From assembly GCA_019459055.1 (NCBI GenBank), contig JAIBEI010000013.1, positions 1-58,778 on the forward strand: a stretch of 58,778 nucleotides of DNA, written 5' to 3'. Made by a program: the position numbers and the translations under genes. The notes beneath the pieces were generated by a model. That model was not told where the DNA came from. It made no database searches and saw only the letters and a program-made list of their open reading frames with translations. The stretch is from Thiobacillus sp. (GTDB lineage: Bacteria > Pseudomonadota > Gammaproteobacteria > Burkholderiales > Thiobacillaceae). Below are positions 16,452 through 25,156 of this stretch, piece by piece (the stretch's first letter is position 1; every line of letters begins with the position of its first letter).

Positions 16452-18257
16452 CTAATCGGCCTCGCGTTCGAGACCGCAGCAGTGTACCTGTTCGCCTTCC
16501 GACGGCTGGCTGAGAATGGCGCCGGTGACGGGATTGGGACGGAAAACGGTGCAGCCCTTGAGGCCGAGCGCATGCGCCTGCCAGTAAAGCGCCTCGAAGC
16601 GCTCGAACGGATAGTCGGCGGCGGCATTGATGGTCTTGGAAATGGCGTTGTCGACGAACGGCTGCAGCGCGGCCTGCATCTGCAGGTGGGCCAGCGGGTC
16701 GATCTGCCGTGCCTCGACCAGGGCAGGCGGCGTGCCGTTTCCACCCTGTTGCCGCCACAGGTGGCAGGCGTGGTCGACCACGCGATGGGTGCGGTAGCTG
16801 CCGTCCGTTCCCAGCACGCGGCGTTCGGCCTCGGCGGCGAAGACCGGCTCGATGCCGCTGGAAAGATTGTTCGCCAGCAGGCTGATGGTGCCGGCCGGGG
16901 CGATGGCCAGAAGATGGCTGTTGCGGATGCCATGCGCGGCGATGGCGTCGCGAATATCCTCCGGCAGCCGGGCGGCGAATCCGCCTGCCAGGAAGGCTTC
17001 ACGCGCGAACCCGGGAAACGGGCCCTTCTCGCGGGCGAGCTCGACGGACGCGCGATAGGCCGCGTCGCGCAGGGTCTGCATCGCGCGCGTGGCCAGCGCG
17101 CGCGCGGTGCCGCTGTCGTAGTCGAGGCCGAGCAGCACCAGCGCGTCGGCCAGCCCGGTGATGCCGAGCCCGAGGCGCCGCGTGCGATGCGCCTGTTCGG
17201 CCTGCGCCGGCAGCGGATAACGGGAGACGTCGACGACGTTGTCGAGAAAGCGCACCGCGAGCCGCGCCGAGTCGGCCAGCGCATCGAGGTCGAGGCGGGC
17301 GTCGGCGGCAAAGGGTGCGGTCACGAAGGCGACCAGGTTGAGCGAGCCGAGATCGCAGGCGCCGTAGGGCGGCAGGGGAATTTCGCCGCAGGGATTGGTG
17401 GCGGTGATCATTTCGCGGTCGTGCAGGTTGTTCTCGCGATTGATCTGGTCGACGAACAGCACCCCCGGTTCGGCGGTGTCGTAGGCTGCATGCAGGATGC
17501 GCTGCCACAGCTCGCGCGCCTTCACCGTGCGCAGCACGCGGCAGGGCCCCGGCGCGGCGTTGCCGGTCCAGCGGCGCTGCAGCAGGGGTCCGTCGGCCGG
17601 CTCGCCCTCGTGCACAGGGAAAACCAGCGGCCAGTCGCGATTGCCCGCCACCGCCGCCATGAAATCGTCGCTGACCTGCACCGACAGGTTGAAATGCCGC
17701 AGCGCCGCGGCATCGCGCTTGGCGTCGACGAAGATTTCGATATCGGGGTGGTCGCAGCGCAGCGTCGCCATCATCGCGCCGCGCCGCGCCCCGGTCGACA
17801 GCATGGTGGCGCACATGGCGTCCCAGATGCGCATGAAGGACACCGGGCCGGAGGCGATGCTGCCGGTCGCCTGCGCCGTCATGCCAACCGGGCGCAGGGT
17901 GGAAAAATCGTAGCCCACGCCGCCGCCCTGCTGCATGGTGAGCGCGCCTTCCTTCAGCGCCTCGAAGATGCTCACCAGATCGTCGGCGATCTCGCCCATG
18001 ACGAAGCAGTTGAACAGCGTCACCCGGTGCCCGGCGCCGGCGCCGGCGAGAATGCGCCCGCCGGGCAGAAAGCGGAACCCGTCGAGCAGGCGGTAAAAGC
18101 GTTCGGCCCACTGCTCGCGTTCTCCGCTTTCCGCCGTCGCAATCGCATTGGCCACCCGCCGCCAGCTGGCGCCGATGTCGGCCTCGCCCGGCGCGCGGTA
18201 GCGGGTCTCCCAGATATGACGGGAGATTTCCATGCCGAAGGGGTCGGCTGAAGTCAT
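16452..18257 (-). CDS. nrdJ: Adenosylcobalamin-dependent (class II) ribonucleotide reductase
   Basis: This 601-residue protein converts ribonucleotides to deoxyribonucleotides using the B12 cofactor, independently of oxygen. It shows the RNR barrel: LFNCFVMGEI (redox Cys), QQGGGVGYDFSTLRP, NPCGEIPL (active-site Cys and Glu), an APAGTISLLANN segment, and the C-terminal HCCGLE cysteines. There is no N-terminal ATP-cone, so activity-site allosteric control is absent. The protein is shorter than many NrdJ enzymes because the C-terminal zinc-ribbon region is missing or reduced. It is divergent from srkA with a 68-bp gap, too short for a cobalamin riboswitch. Confidence 0.88.
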   Translation of the reverse strand: MTSADPFGMEISRHIWETRYRAPGEADIGASWRRVANAIATAESGEREQWAERFYRLLDGFRFLPGGRILAGAGAGHRVTLFNCFVMGEIADDLVSIFEALKEGALTMQQGGGVGYDFSTLRPVGMTAQATGSIASGPVSFMRIWDAMCATMLSTGARRGAMMATLRCDHPDIEIFVDAKRDAAALRHFNLSVQVSDDFMAAVAGNRDWPLVFPVHEGEPADGPLLQRRWTGNAAPGPCRVLRTVKARELWQRILHAAYDTAEPGVLFVDQINRENNLHDREMITATNPCGEIPLPPYGACDLGSLNLVAFVTAPFAADARLDLDALADSARLAVRFLDNVVDVSRYPLPAQAEQAHRTRRLGLGITGLADALVLLGLDYDSGTARALATRAMQTLRDAAYRASVELAREKGPFPGFAREAFLAGGFAARLPEDIRDAIAAHGIRNSHLLAIAPAGTISLLANNLSSGIEPVFAAEAERRVLGTDGSYRTHRVVDHACHLWRQQGGNGTPPALVEARQIDPLAHLQMQAALQPFVDNAISKTINAAADYPFERFEALYWQAHALGLKGCTVFRPNPVTGAILSQPSEGEQVHCCGLEREAD

Positions 18258-18325
18258 GGCGTGGCGATACGGTCAAGGAGATGAGGCATTATTCGTTTAT
18301 AGCCTTTTACCGTCACCCTGTTTTT

Positions 18326-19309
18326 ATGATGAACCCGTCCCACCCCTATTCCGCGCTGACTCCCGACTGCGCATTGGACGCGCTCGACGCGACCAGCCTC
18401 AAGGCCGACGGCCGCCTGCTGGCGTTAAACAGCTACGAGAACCGTGTCTACCAGATGGGGGTGGAGGACGCAGCACCCGTGGTGGTCAAGTTCTACCGCC
18501 CCGAACGCTGGAGCGACGCCGCCATTCTCGAAGAACACGCGTTCACCACCGAGTTGGCCGCGCGCGAGATCCCGGTCGTCGCCCCGCTGGAACGCAACGG
18601 TGCCACCCTTCACACCCACGCCGGCTTCCGCTTTGCCGTCTACCCCAAGCAGGGCGGGCGCATGCCCGAGTTCGAGCGCGCCGACACCTTGCGCCGGATG
18701 GGCCGCTTTCTCGGCCGCATCCATGCGGTGGGTGCGCAGGCGGATTTTGCGCATCGCCCGACGCTTGATATCGAGACCTTCGGCACCGCCTCGCGCGACT
18801 TCCTGCGCGAGGGCAACTGGCTGCCGCCCGACCTGGTCGCCGCGTGGGACAGCGTGGTCGAGTATGCGCTCGCCGGCGTCGCGCATTGCTACGAACGCGC
18901 CGGCAAGGTGCGCGCCATCCGCCTGCACGGCGACTGCCACGCCGGCAATGTGCTGTGGACCGACGACGGTCCACACTTCGTCGACTTCGACGACAGCCGC
19001 ATGGGGCCGGCGGTGCAGGACCTGTGGATGCTGCTGTCGGGCGAGCGCGACGAGCAGCAGGCGCAGATGAACGAGATCCTGACCGGCTACGAGGACTTCG
19101 CCGAATTCGACCCGCGTGAACTGAATCTGGTCGAGGCGCTCAGAACCCTGAGGCTGATCCACTACGCCGCCTGGCTCGCCCGCCGCTGGGACGACCCGGC
19201 TTTTCCCGCTGCGTTTCCGTGGTTCAATACGCAGCAGTACTGGCAGGCGCGCATTCTCGAACTGCGCGAGCAGATCGCGCTGATGGACGAAGCGCCGCTG
19301 GTGGCTTGA
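18326..19309 (+). CDS. srkA: Stress response kinase A (SrkA/YihE family)
   Basis: This is a protein kinase of about 327 residues with an aminoglycoside phosphotransferase-like fold. It has LNSYENRVYQMG (nucleotide loop), VVVKFYRPERW (catalytic Lys), RLHGDCHAGNVLW (catalytic loop with Asp) and HFVDFDDSRMGPAVQDLWML (metal-binding DFD). These match SrkA/YihE, which protects cells under envelope or oxidative stress. Start choice lies between two adjacent ATGs (18326 and 18329); no strong Shine-Dalgarno decides it. It is divergent from nrdJ and followed by a palindromic repeat. Confidence 0.9.
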   Translation: MMNPSHPYSALTPDCALDALDATSLKADGRLLALNSYENRVYQMGVEDAAPVVVKFYRPERWSDAAILEEHAFTTELAAREIPVVAPLERNGATLHTHAGFRFAVYPKQGGRMPEFERADTLRRMGRFLGRIHAVGAQADFAHRPTLDIETFGTASRDFLREGNWLPPDLVAAWDSVVEYALAGVAHCYERAGKVRAIRLHGDCHAGNVLWTDDGPHFVDFDDSRMGPAVQDLWMLLSGERDEQQAQMNEILTGYEDFAEFDPRELNLVEALRTLRLIHYAAWLARRWDDPAFPAAFPWFNTQQYWQARILELREQIALMDEAPLVA

Positions 19310-19318
19310 AACAAGACA

Positions 19319-19400
19319 GTTATCCGCGAAGGACGCGAAGGGTCGCGAAGAAAAGCATTGGGGGTTTCTTTCGCGCTTCTTCGCGTCCTTCGCGGATAAC
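19319..19400. repeat. CGCGAAGG palindromic dispersed repeat, copy 2
   Basis: This copy has perfect 22-bp inverted arms: GTTATCCGCGAAGGACGCGAAG (19319-19340), and its complement at 19379-19400. They are separated by 38 nt that contain further CGCGAAG/CTTCGCG pairs. It starts 10 nt after the srkA stop and ends 12 nt before the next start codon, so it can serve as the srkA 3' hairpin and also lies in the leader of the amidotransferase gene. It is the same family as 7994-8083. Confidence 0.85.
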
Positions 19401-19412
19401 AGGGGGTAAAGA

Positions 19413-21179
19413 ATGTGCGGCATAGCAGGTGAATTCCGGTTCGACAACAAGGCGCCTGATACGGCGACGATGGATCGCATGCTGGCGAAACTGGCGCGGC
19501 GCGGGCCCGATGCCGAGGGCCAGCACGCCGACGGCCCGGTGCGGCTGGGCCACCGGCGGCTGGCGATCATCGATCTGTCGGAGCACTCGAAGCAGCCGAT
19601 GCTCGACGCCGCCAGCGGCACCGCGCTGGTGTTCAACGGCACCATCTACAACTATCCGGAACTGCGCACCGAGCTGATCGGGTGCGGCCACGTCTTTCAT
19701 TCCGACGGCGATACCGAAGTCATCCTGCGCGCGTATCTGCAGTGGGGCGAGGCCTGCGTCGGGCGCCTGCACGGCATGTTTGCGTTCGCCATCTGGAACC
19801 GCGAGACGCTGTTCCTGGCGCGCGATCGCCTCGGCATCAAGCCTTTGTACTACAGCAAAAACCTCGGCTGCTTCCGCTTCGCCTCGACGCCACAGGCGCT
19901 GCAGGCGGCGGGCGGGGTCGACACCGGCATCGACGCGGTGGCGCTGCATCACCTGTTCACCCTGCATGCGGTGGTGCCGGCGCCGCGCACGATTTTCAAC
20001 GGCGTGCGCAAGCTCGCGCCCGGCACCACCATGACGGTGAATGCGCGCGGTGAGCTCAGGCACAAAAAATACTGGTCGCTGAAGGCGCAGCGGCCGGCCG
20101 CACCGAAGACCGAGGCCGAGTGGACCGAGGCGATTCACGAAAGCCTCAGGCAGGCGGTGAAGAAACGCATCGAGATCGCCGACGTCAAGGTCGGCGTGCT
20201 GCTCTCCGGCGGGCTCGATTCAAGCCTCCTGGTGGCGCTGCTGGCCGAGCAGGGCGTGCCCGACCTGATGACGTTCTCGGTCGGCTTCGAGGACCAGCCG
20301 GAAGAGCGCGGCAACGAGTTCGAGTACTCCGATCCGGTGGCGGCGATGTATGGCACGCGCCACCACAAGTATCTGATCCCCAATTCGGAGGTGCTGCGCC
20401 GCCTGCCCGAGGCGGTGGACCAGATGTCCGAGCCGATGTTCGCGCAGGATGCGGTGGCCTTCTATCTGCTGGCCGAGCAGGTCAGCAAGACGGTCAAGGT
20501 GGTGCAGAGCGGGCAGGGCGCCGACGAGGTGTTCGGCGGTTATTTCTGGTATCCGCGCATGGCGGCGGATACCACGGGCAGCCCGCTGGCGCGCTTTTGC
20601 CGCCACTATTTCGACCGCGACCATGACGAGTTTCTCGAGATGGCTATGCCGGCGTACCACGGCCCCGACTACACGGCGGAAATGATTGCAGGTCATCTGG
20701 CGGAACCTTTTGCCGATGAATTCATCGATCAGGTGTTGCGCATGGACACGACCATGCTGATTACCGACGATCCGGTGAAGCGGGTCGACAACATGACGAT
20801 GGCATGGGGGCTGGAAGCGCGCGTGCCTTTCCTCGATCACCAGCTGGTCGAGCTGGCGGCGTCGATGCCGCCCGAACTGAAGCTGGCCTCCGGCGGCAAG
20901 CACGTGCTGAAAAGCATCGCGCGCGGACGGGTGCCGGACGCGGTGATCGACCGCAAGAAAGGCTATTTTCCGGTGCCCGCACTCAAATTCGTACGCGGAG
21001 AATTTTTGAACTTTATGCAGGACATTTTGAATTCACAGGCCTGCCGCGAGCGCGGCCTGTACCACCGCGCCTACGTGGACAAACTGCTGGATGCCCCGGA
21101 GCAGCACCACACCCGCATTCAGGGCAGCAAGCTGTGGCATCTGGCGCTACTGGAATACTGGCTGCAAAAACATGCGTAA
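19413..21179 (+). CDS. Asparagine synthetase-family amidotransferase, likely NAGGN amidotransferase type
   Basis: This 588-residue protein starts with MCGIAGEF; Cys2 is the glutaminase nucleophile of class II amidotransferases. It has RRGPDAEGQ, LVFNGTIYNY and a synthetase domain with the ATP pyrophosphatase loop VLLSGGLDSSLL. The later segments DDPVKRVDNMTMAWGLEARVPFLDH and KGYFPVPALK match the subfamily that amidates N-acetylglutaminylglutamine, a compatible solute. The usual acetyltransferase partner gene is not adjacent, so plain asparagine synthesis remains possible. AGGGGG from the end of the repeat forms the ribosome binding site. The 3' end overlaps the next gene by 8 nt. Confidence 0.82.
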   Translation: MCGIAGEFRFDNKAPDTATMDRMLAKLARRGPDAEGQHADGPVRLGHRRLAIIDLSEHSKQPMLDAASGTALVFNGTIYNYPELRTELIGCGHVFHSDGDTEVILRAYLQWGEACVGRLHGMFAFAIWNRETLFLARDRLGIKPLYYSKNLGCFRFASTPQALQAAGGVDTGIDAVALHHLFTLHAVVPAPRTIFNGVRKLAPGTTMTVNARGELRHKKYWSLKAQRPAAPKTEAEWTEAIHESLRQAVKKRIEIADVKVGVLLSGGLDSSLLVALLAEQGVPDLMTFSVGFEDQPEERGNEFEYSDPVAAMYGTRHHKYLIPNSEVLRRLPEAVDQMSEPMFAQDAVAFYLLAEQVSKTVKVVQSGQGADEVFGGYFWYPRMAADTTGSPLARFCRHYFDRDHDEFLEMAMPAYHGPDYTAEMIAGHLAEPFADEFIDQVLRMDTTMLITDDPVKRVDNMTMAWGLEARVPFLDHQLVELAASMPPELKLASGGKHVLKSIARGRVPDAVIDRKKGYFPVPALKFVRGEFLNFMQDILNSQACRERGLYHRAYVDKLLDAPEQHHTRIQGSKLWHLALLEYWLQKHA

Positions 21180-22506
21180 AACTTTCTTTCTGCTGGCTGT
21201 GCTGGGTGGCGGCTGTGCGCCGCCCCAGGCCTTTGACACACCGCCCGGCCACATCAGCAAGCCCCAGCCTGCTCAACCCGTCCATCCCGCGCAACCTGCG
21301 CAACCCGTCGATCCCGCTTTCGACAACTGGCTCACCGCTTTCCGTCAGGATGCCGCGGCGCAGGGCATTTCTGCCGCCACGCTGGATGCCGCGCTGACCG
21401 GCGTGATGCCGGTCGAGCGCGTGGTCGAGCTCGACCGCCGCCAGCCTGAATTCCTGCAGACCTTTTCCGATTACCTGAGGGCGCGCGTCACCGCGAGCCG
21501 GGTCGCGCGCGGCCAGGAATTGATGGCCGAACACGCCGCGCTGCTCGATGCGGTCGAACAGCAGCACGGGGTTCCGAAAGCCGTGCTGGTGTCGTTCTGG
21601 GGGCTGGAAACCAACTACGGCGCCACCCTCGGCAGCCACAACATCCCGGCCAGCCTGGCGACGCTCGCCTTCGACGGTCGTCGCAGCAATTTCTTTCGCA
21701 GTCAGCTGCTCGATGCGTTGCGCATCATCGATGCCGGACACGTCAATGCGATCGACATGAACGGTTCGTGGGCCGGCGCGATGGGGCACATGCAGTTCAT
21801 GCCGTCGACTTTCCGCGCCTATGCGGTCGACGGCGACGGCGATGCCCGCATTGACCTGTGGCAATCGCTGCCCGACGCCCTGCATTCGGCCGCGAACTAT
21901 CTCAAACGCGCCGGCTGGCGCACGGGCGAACCGGTGGCCATCGAGGTGCGGCTGCCGGAGGGCTTCGACTGGCAGAACGCGAGTATCGCCAACCGTCTGC
22001 CGGTGGCGGAATGGGCGGCACACGGCGTGCTGGCAGCGGACGGTGCCGTGTTGCCGGTGGTCGACGGCTCTTCCGCAATTGTGCTGCCGCAGGGCTGGCA
22101 GGGTCCGGCTTTCATGGTGTTCGACAACTTCGGCGTGGTGATGCGCTGGAACCGCTCGGTCAATTACGCGCTGGCGGTGGCGCAACTGGCGCAACAGGTG
22201 GCGGGCGGCGGCGGTCTGAGCGTGCAGTCGGGCGAGGCGGGTGCGCTGAGCACGGCGCAACTGCAAGCGCTGCAGCAGGCATTAAACGAATTGGGATTCG
22301 ACGCTGGCGAGGTGGACGGCCTGCTCGGCCCACGCACGCAAATCGCCATCCGGCAATACCAGTTCATGCACCGTCTGCCGGTCGACGGCTATCCCGCGCC
22401 GAGCCTGCTGGCGCACGTCGAGCAAACCCACGCCGTCGCAGCGGAGGCGGGCAGGCTGGCGCCGGCGCCCACTTTTGCCGATCCGGCCACAGATTCAGGA
22501 GAATGA
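21172..22506 (+). CDS. Lytic murein transglycosylase B-like lipoprotein
   Basis: This 444-residue protein has a lipoprotein signal peptide (FFLLAVLGGGCAPP, lipobox Cys near 15) and then a P/Q/A-rich linker. An MltB-type catalytic domain follows, with SFWGLETNYG (catalytic Glu), GSWAGAMGHMQFMPSTF and ALHSAANYLKRAGW. A C-terminal peptidoglycan-binding domain includes ALNELGFDAGEVDGLLGPRT. It cleaves glycan strands of peptidoglycan to anhydro-muropeptides in the periplasm. The ATG at 21172 lies inside the amidotransferase gene (8-nt overlap), suggesting translational coupling of two otherwise unrelated functions. Confidence 0.88.
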   Translation: MRKTFFLLAVLGGGCAPPQAFDTPPGHISKPQPAQPVHPAQPAQPVDPAFDNWLTAFRQDAAAQGISAATLDAALTGVMPVERVVELDRRQPEFLQTFSDYLRARVTASRVARGQELMAEHAALLDAVEQQHGVPKAVLVSFWGLETNYGATLGSHNIPASLATLAFDGRRSNFFRSQLLDALRIIDAGHVNAIDMNGSWAGAMGHMQFMPSTFRAYAVDGDGDARIDLWQSLPDALHSAANYLKRAGWRTGEPVAIEVRLPEGFDWQNASIANRLPVAEWAAHGVLAADGAVLPVVDGSSAIVLPQGWQGPAFMVFDNFGVVMRWNRSVNYALAVAQLAQQVAGGGGLSVQSGEAGALSTAQLQALQQALNELGFDAGEVDGLLGPRTQIAIRQYQFMHRLPVDGYPAPSLLAHVEQTHAVAAEAGRLAPAPTFADPATDSGE

Positions 22507-22560
22507 CGTGAGCGACGCGCGCAACGTATTGGGCCGGCAACATGATGTCCGGTCGACATC

Positions 22561-22908
22561 ATGAGCCTGCAATGCTGGAAATGCGGCGCCAGCCTGGCCG
22601 GCATGCTGCTGCCGCTGTCGCGCCGAGAAACCTGTCCCAGCTGCCGCGCCGACCTGCACGTGTGCAAGCTGTGCCGCCACCATGACGCGCACCGCGCCGG
22701 CGAGTGCCGCGAAATGGCGGCCGAACGCGTCGCCGACAAGACGCGCGCCAACGATTGCGGCTGGTTCGTGCCGCGTCCGGAAGCCTACAAGGGCGGCGGC
22801 GCGGCGATGGCGCAGGCGGGTCGGGGCGCGCTCGATGCGCTGTTTGGCGGGACGCCAGCCAGGGCCGACGCGCCGCAGACGCCGGACGACCTGTTCAAGA
22901 AGCCCTGA
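22561..22908 (+). CDS. Small zinc-ribbon-like protein
   Basis: This 115-residue protein has two CxxC pairs in the first half (LQCWKCGASL, TCPSCRADLHVCKLC) and a further Cys/His group (CRHHD, GECREM). It looks like a double zinc ribbon. The C-terminal half is low in complexity (GGGAAMAQAGRGALDALFGG). No known function. It is 54 bp downstream of mltB in the same direction and only 1 bp from a convergent cytochrome gene. Confidence 0.75.
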   Translation: MSLQCWKCGASLAGMLLPLSRRETCPSCRADLHVCKLCRHHDAHRAGECREMAAERVADKTRANDCGWFVPRPEAYKGGGAAMAQAGRGALDALFGGTPARADAPQTPDDLFKKP

Positions 22909-22909
22909 T

Positions 22910-23578
22910 TCAGGGTTGCAGCGCGGTCAGGTAGGCCGCCAGGCTGCGGATGTCGGCATCCTTGAGGTTGCGGGTATACGCGGCCATCCGTGGATCGATG
23001 CGCTCGCCGTTGCCGCTGCGGTAACGTTTCAGCGAGCCCTCCAGATAGACCTCCTGCTGTCCGGCCAGCCGCGGAATCAGGTGGGTGCCGGTGCCGGTGG
23101 CGCCGTGGCAACTGATGCACAGCTTGTCGTACAGACGCTTGCCCGCGGCGCTGTGCGCGGTGGCAGGCTTGTGGGCAAGCGGCTGCTGCGACAGGAACAG
23201 CGCGATCGCGATCCGCTCGTCGGGGGTCAGGGCCTTGATCATCCCCTCCATGAAGGCCGACGACTTGCGCTGCCCCTGCACGAACTTGTTCATCTGTTCC
23301 AGCAGATAGGCCGCATTCTGGCTCGCCAGATTGGGCACCTCGGGCAGCACACTGTTGCCGCCGGCGCCATGGCAATGCCGGCAGACCGACGCGTCCTTCT
23401 GCCCGCGCTGGATCGCAGCGGACAACATGGCCGGATCCTGGCTGATCTGGGTCAGCTTCTCGTGCAGCGCTTGGGGGGCGGGTGGAGCAGGCTTGTCCGT
23501 GTTGCGGTTCGGAGCCGCGGCAGCGAATGCGGTCACGAACAGCAGGCTGGTGATGCAGGAAAACTTGATCAAGGACAT
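22910..23578 (-). CDS. Dihaem cytochrome c (c4-like)
   Basis: This 222-residue secreted protein has a signal peptide (residues 1-22, LLFVTAFAAAA). Two c-type haem sites follow: CRHCH in the first domain and CISCH in the second, each domain with a likely Met ligand downstream. The two-domain layout fits cytochrome c4, a periplasmic electron donor to terminal oxidases. Many sulfur oxidizers carry several. It is a single gene on this strand. Confidence 0.85.
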   Translation of the reverse strand: MSLIKFSCITSLLFVTAFAAAAPNRNTDKPAPPAPQALHEKLTQISQDPAMLSAAIQRGQKDASVCRHCHGAGGNSVLPEVPNLASQNAAYLLEQMNKFVQGQRKSSAFMEGMIKALTPDERIAIALFLSQQPLAHKPATAHSAAGKRLYDKLCISCHGATGTGTHLIPRLAGQQEVYLEGSLKRYRSGNGERIDPRMAAYTRNLKDADIRSLAAYLTALQP

Positions 23579-23662
23579 GGATCACCTTTCAACGTTATTC
23601 CGGATAATGATATCAACAAATACCACGTTGATGTGCGCCGGCCGTTCCGGGCGTGCCGGCAA

Positions 23663-24562
23663 TCACGCGTCCGGGCTCGTCCGTGCCCCGTTCAACTGTC
23701 GCAGCGCCTGCCATTCGTACAGCAGCAGACCCGCGCCGATCAGCGCGATGCCGGCCCAGCCGCTGGCCGGGATGCGTTCGGCGTTCAGCGTCTGTCCCAG
23801 CAGCAGCGCGGAAACGGGCGTGACCAGCATGATCAGCGCGACGCGCCCGGCATCCAGATGCTTGATCACGTAGTAATACAGCGTAAAGCCCACCACCGAC
23901 CCCAGCACCCCCAGGTAGACGATGGCCGCGCCAGCGCGCAGCGTGGTGCCGGGCGGCAGCTGCGCGGAGTCGGCGATCAACCAGGCCAGCACGAATAGCG
24001 GTGTTGCCACGCCGAGCGAGCCGGTGGTGATGGCAAGCGCGGAAGCGCGAAAATTCAATCGTTTGACCCACACCAGCCCGAGTGCCTGCACGGCCATCCC
24101 GATCACCACAGCCACGGTACCGAGCGTGGCCTGGCCATCGCCCGGCCACGGCTGGCCGAATATCAGCCACAGCCCGGCCAGCGCCAGGCCAAGGCCCACA
24201 ATGCGGATCGGCGTAAGCGTGCGCTCGCTCAACCACAGCGCGGCAAACACGCCGGTGACCAGCGGCGACAGCCCGAAGATGACCGAAATCAGCCCCGACG
24301 GGATATGCAGCGCCCCCCAGTAGGTAAGCAGCATCGCCACGAACAGCGACAGGCCGCTGATCGCGTAAAGCTTCCGCGCGGCAGGGGTGAAGGGGAACGT
24401 CGTGCGGGTGGCGAAGATCAGCAACAAGCAGATCGCCAGCCCGATCAGCATCCGCGCCATCACCGCGAAGCTGAAACTGGCCCCCTGCGCGCTCCACTGA
24501 ATGGCGAGCGGCGTGGTGGACCAGATCAGGATGACGCCCACATAGGCGGCGGGAACGGACAT
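23663..24562 (-). CDS. EamA/DMT-superfamily membrane transporter
   Basis: This 299-residue protein has about ten hydrophobic helices in two EamA repeats. The first begins AAYVGVILIWSTTPLAIQW, and the second includes VIYLGVLGSVVGFTLYYYVIKHL followed by a typical TPVSALLLGQTL. It is probably an exporter of metabolites or amino acids; the substrate cannot be read from the sequence. It follows the rnk gene on the same strand with a 57-bp gap, so it may share its transcript. Confidence 0.85.
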   Translation of the reverse strand: MSVPAAYVGVILIWSTTPLAIQWSAQGASFSFAVMARMLIGLAICLLLIFATRTTFPFTPAARKLYAISGLSLFVAMLLTYWGALHIPSGLISVIFGLSPLVTGVFAALWLSERTLTPIRIVGLGLALAGLWLIFGQPWPGDGQATLGTVAVVIGMAVQALGLVWVKRLNFRASALAITTGSLGVATPLFVLAWLIADSAQLPPGTTLRAGAAIVYLGVLGSVVGFTLYYYVIKHLDAGRVALIMLVTPVSALLLGQTLNAERIPASGWAGIALIGAGLLLYEWQALRQLNGARTSPDA

Positions 24563-24619
24563 GAAGTGCAGGGTCGGGTGGCGGGAGGGATCGCGCCGGA
24601 GGGGGGATCCCGTGTGGCG

Positions 24620-25036
24620 TTACAGCGTGTAATCACCCGTGCGTTCGGGTTGATAGGTGACCTCGACAATGCGCGCACGCACGCTTTGCCCGCCCGGCGC
24701 CACCCATTCGATGTGCTGGCCGACCGTGAGGCCGAGCACGGCAATGCCTGCAGACGCCATCACCGACAGCTGGCCGGGCGCACCGGTGAAATCGCGCGGA
24801 TAAACCAGCGTCATTTCCACCTCCTTGCCGGCGGGCTCGACCACGAAGCGGATACGCGAATTCATGGTGACGACATCGGCCGGCATTTCCTCGGAGCGGA
24901 GAATTTGTGCGCGATCGAGTTCTATGCGCAGCGCGTCCACACCGGGCTGGTCATCGGGCAAGCCCGTGAGCATCGCTTCCAGACGGTCCAGATCGCGCTC
25001 GGATACGGTAATGGCGGGTCGATTGGTGATTTCCAT
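24620..25036 (-). CDS. rnk: Nucleoside diphosphate kinase regulator (Rnk/GreA C-terminal type)
   Basis: This 138-residue protein has the short N-terminal coiled helix (ITVSERDLDRLEAML) and a GreA/GreB-like C-terminal domain (VTMNSRIRFVVEPAG, VYPRDF, GQLSVMASAGIAVLGLTVGQHIEW) typical of Rnk. Rnk binds RNA polymerase near the secondary channel and affects nucleotide pools. I choose the ATG at 25036 because AGGAG is 6 nt upstream; an upstream in-frame ATG would include that ribosome site. A strong terminator of the preceding gene separates it from the phzF-like gene. Confidence 0.88.
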   Translation of the reverse strand: MEITNRPAITVSERDLDRLEAMLTGLPDDQPGVDALRIELDRAQILRSEEMPADVVTMNSRIRFVVEPAGKEVEMTLVYPRDFTGAPGQLSVMASAGIAVLGLTVGQHIEWVAPGGQSVRARIVEVTYQPERTGDYTL

Positions 25037-25060
25037 GAGGTGCTCCTGCATCAATGCGCA

Positions 25061-25094
25061 AAATGAAAACCGCCCGGGCCGAAGCCCGGGCGGT
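25061..25094 (-). terminator. Rho-independent terminator of the PhzF-like gene
   Basis: A perfect 11-bp GC-rich stem, ACCGCCCGGGC (25069-25079) and GCCCGGGCGGT (25084-25094), with a 4-nt loop, is followed on the minus strand by TTTTCATTT. It lies downstream of the gene that ends at 25157 and upstream of rnk. Confidence 0.85.
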
Positions 25095-25156
25095 GTTGCC
25101 CAAAACTATAGCACCGAAGATGGGCCGGAGCCACCCTGCGGTGAAGGGTCGCCCGC

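Noticed and set aside
18258-18325. Cobalamin riboswitch upstream of the B12-dependent reductase
   Set aside because: The gap is only 68 bp and lacks the B12-box sequence.
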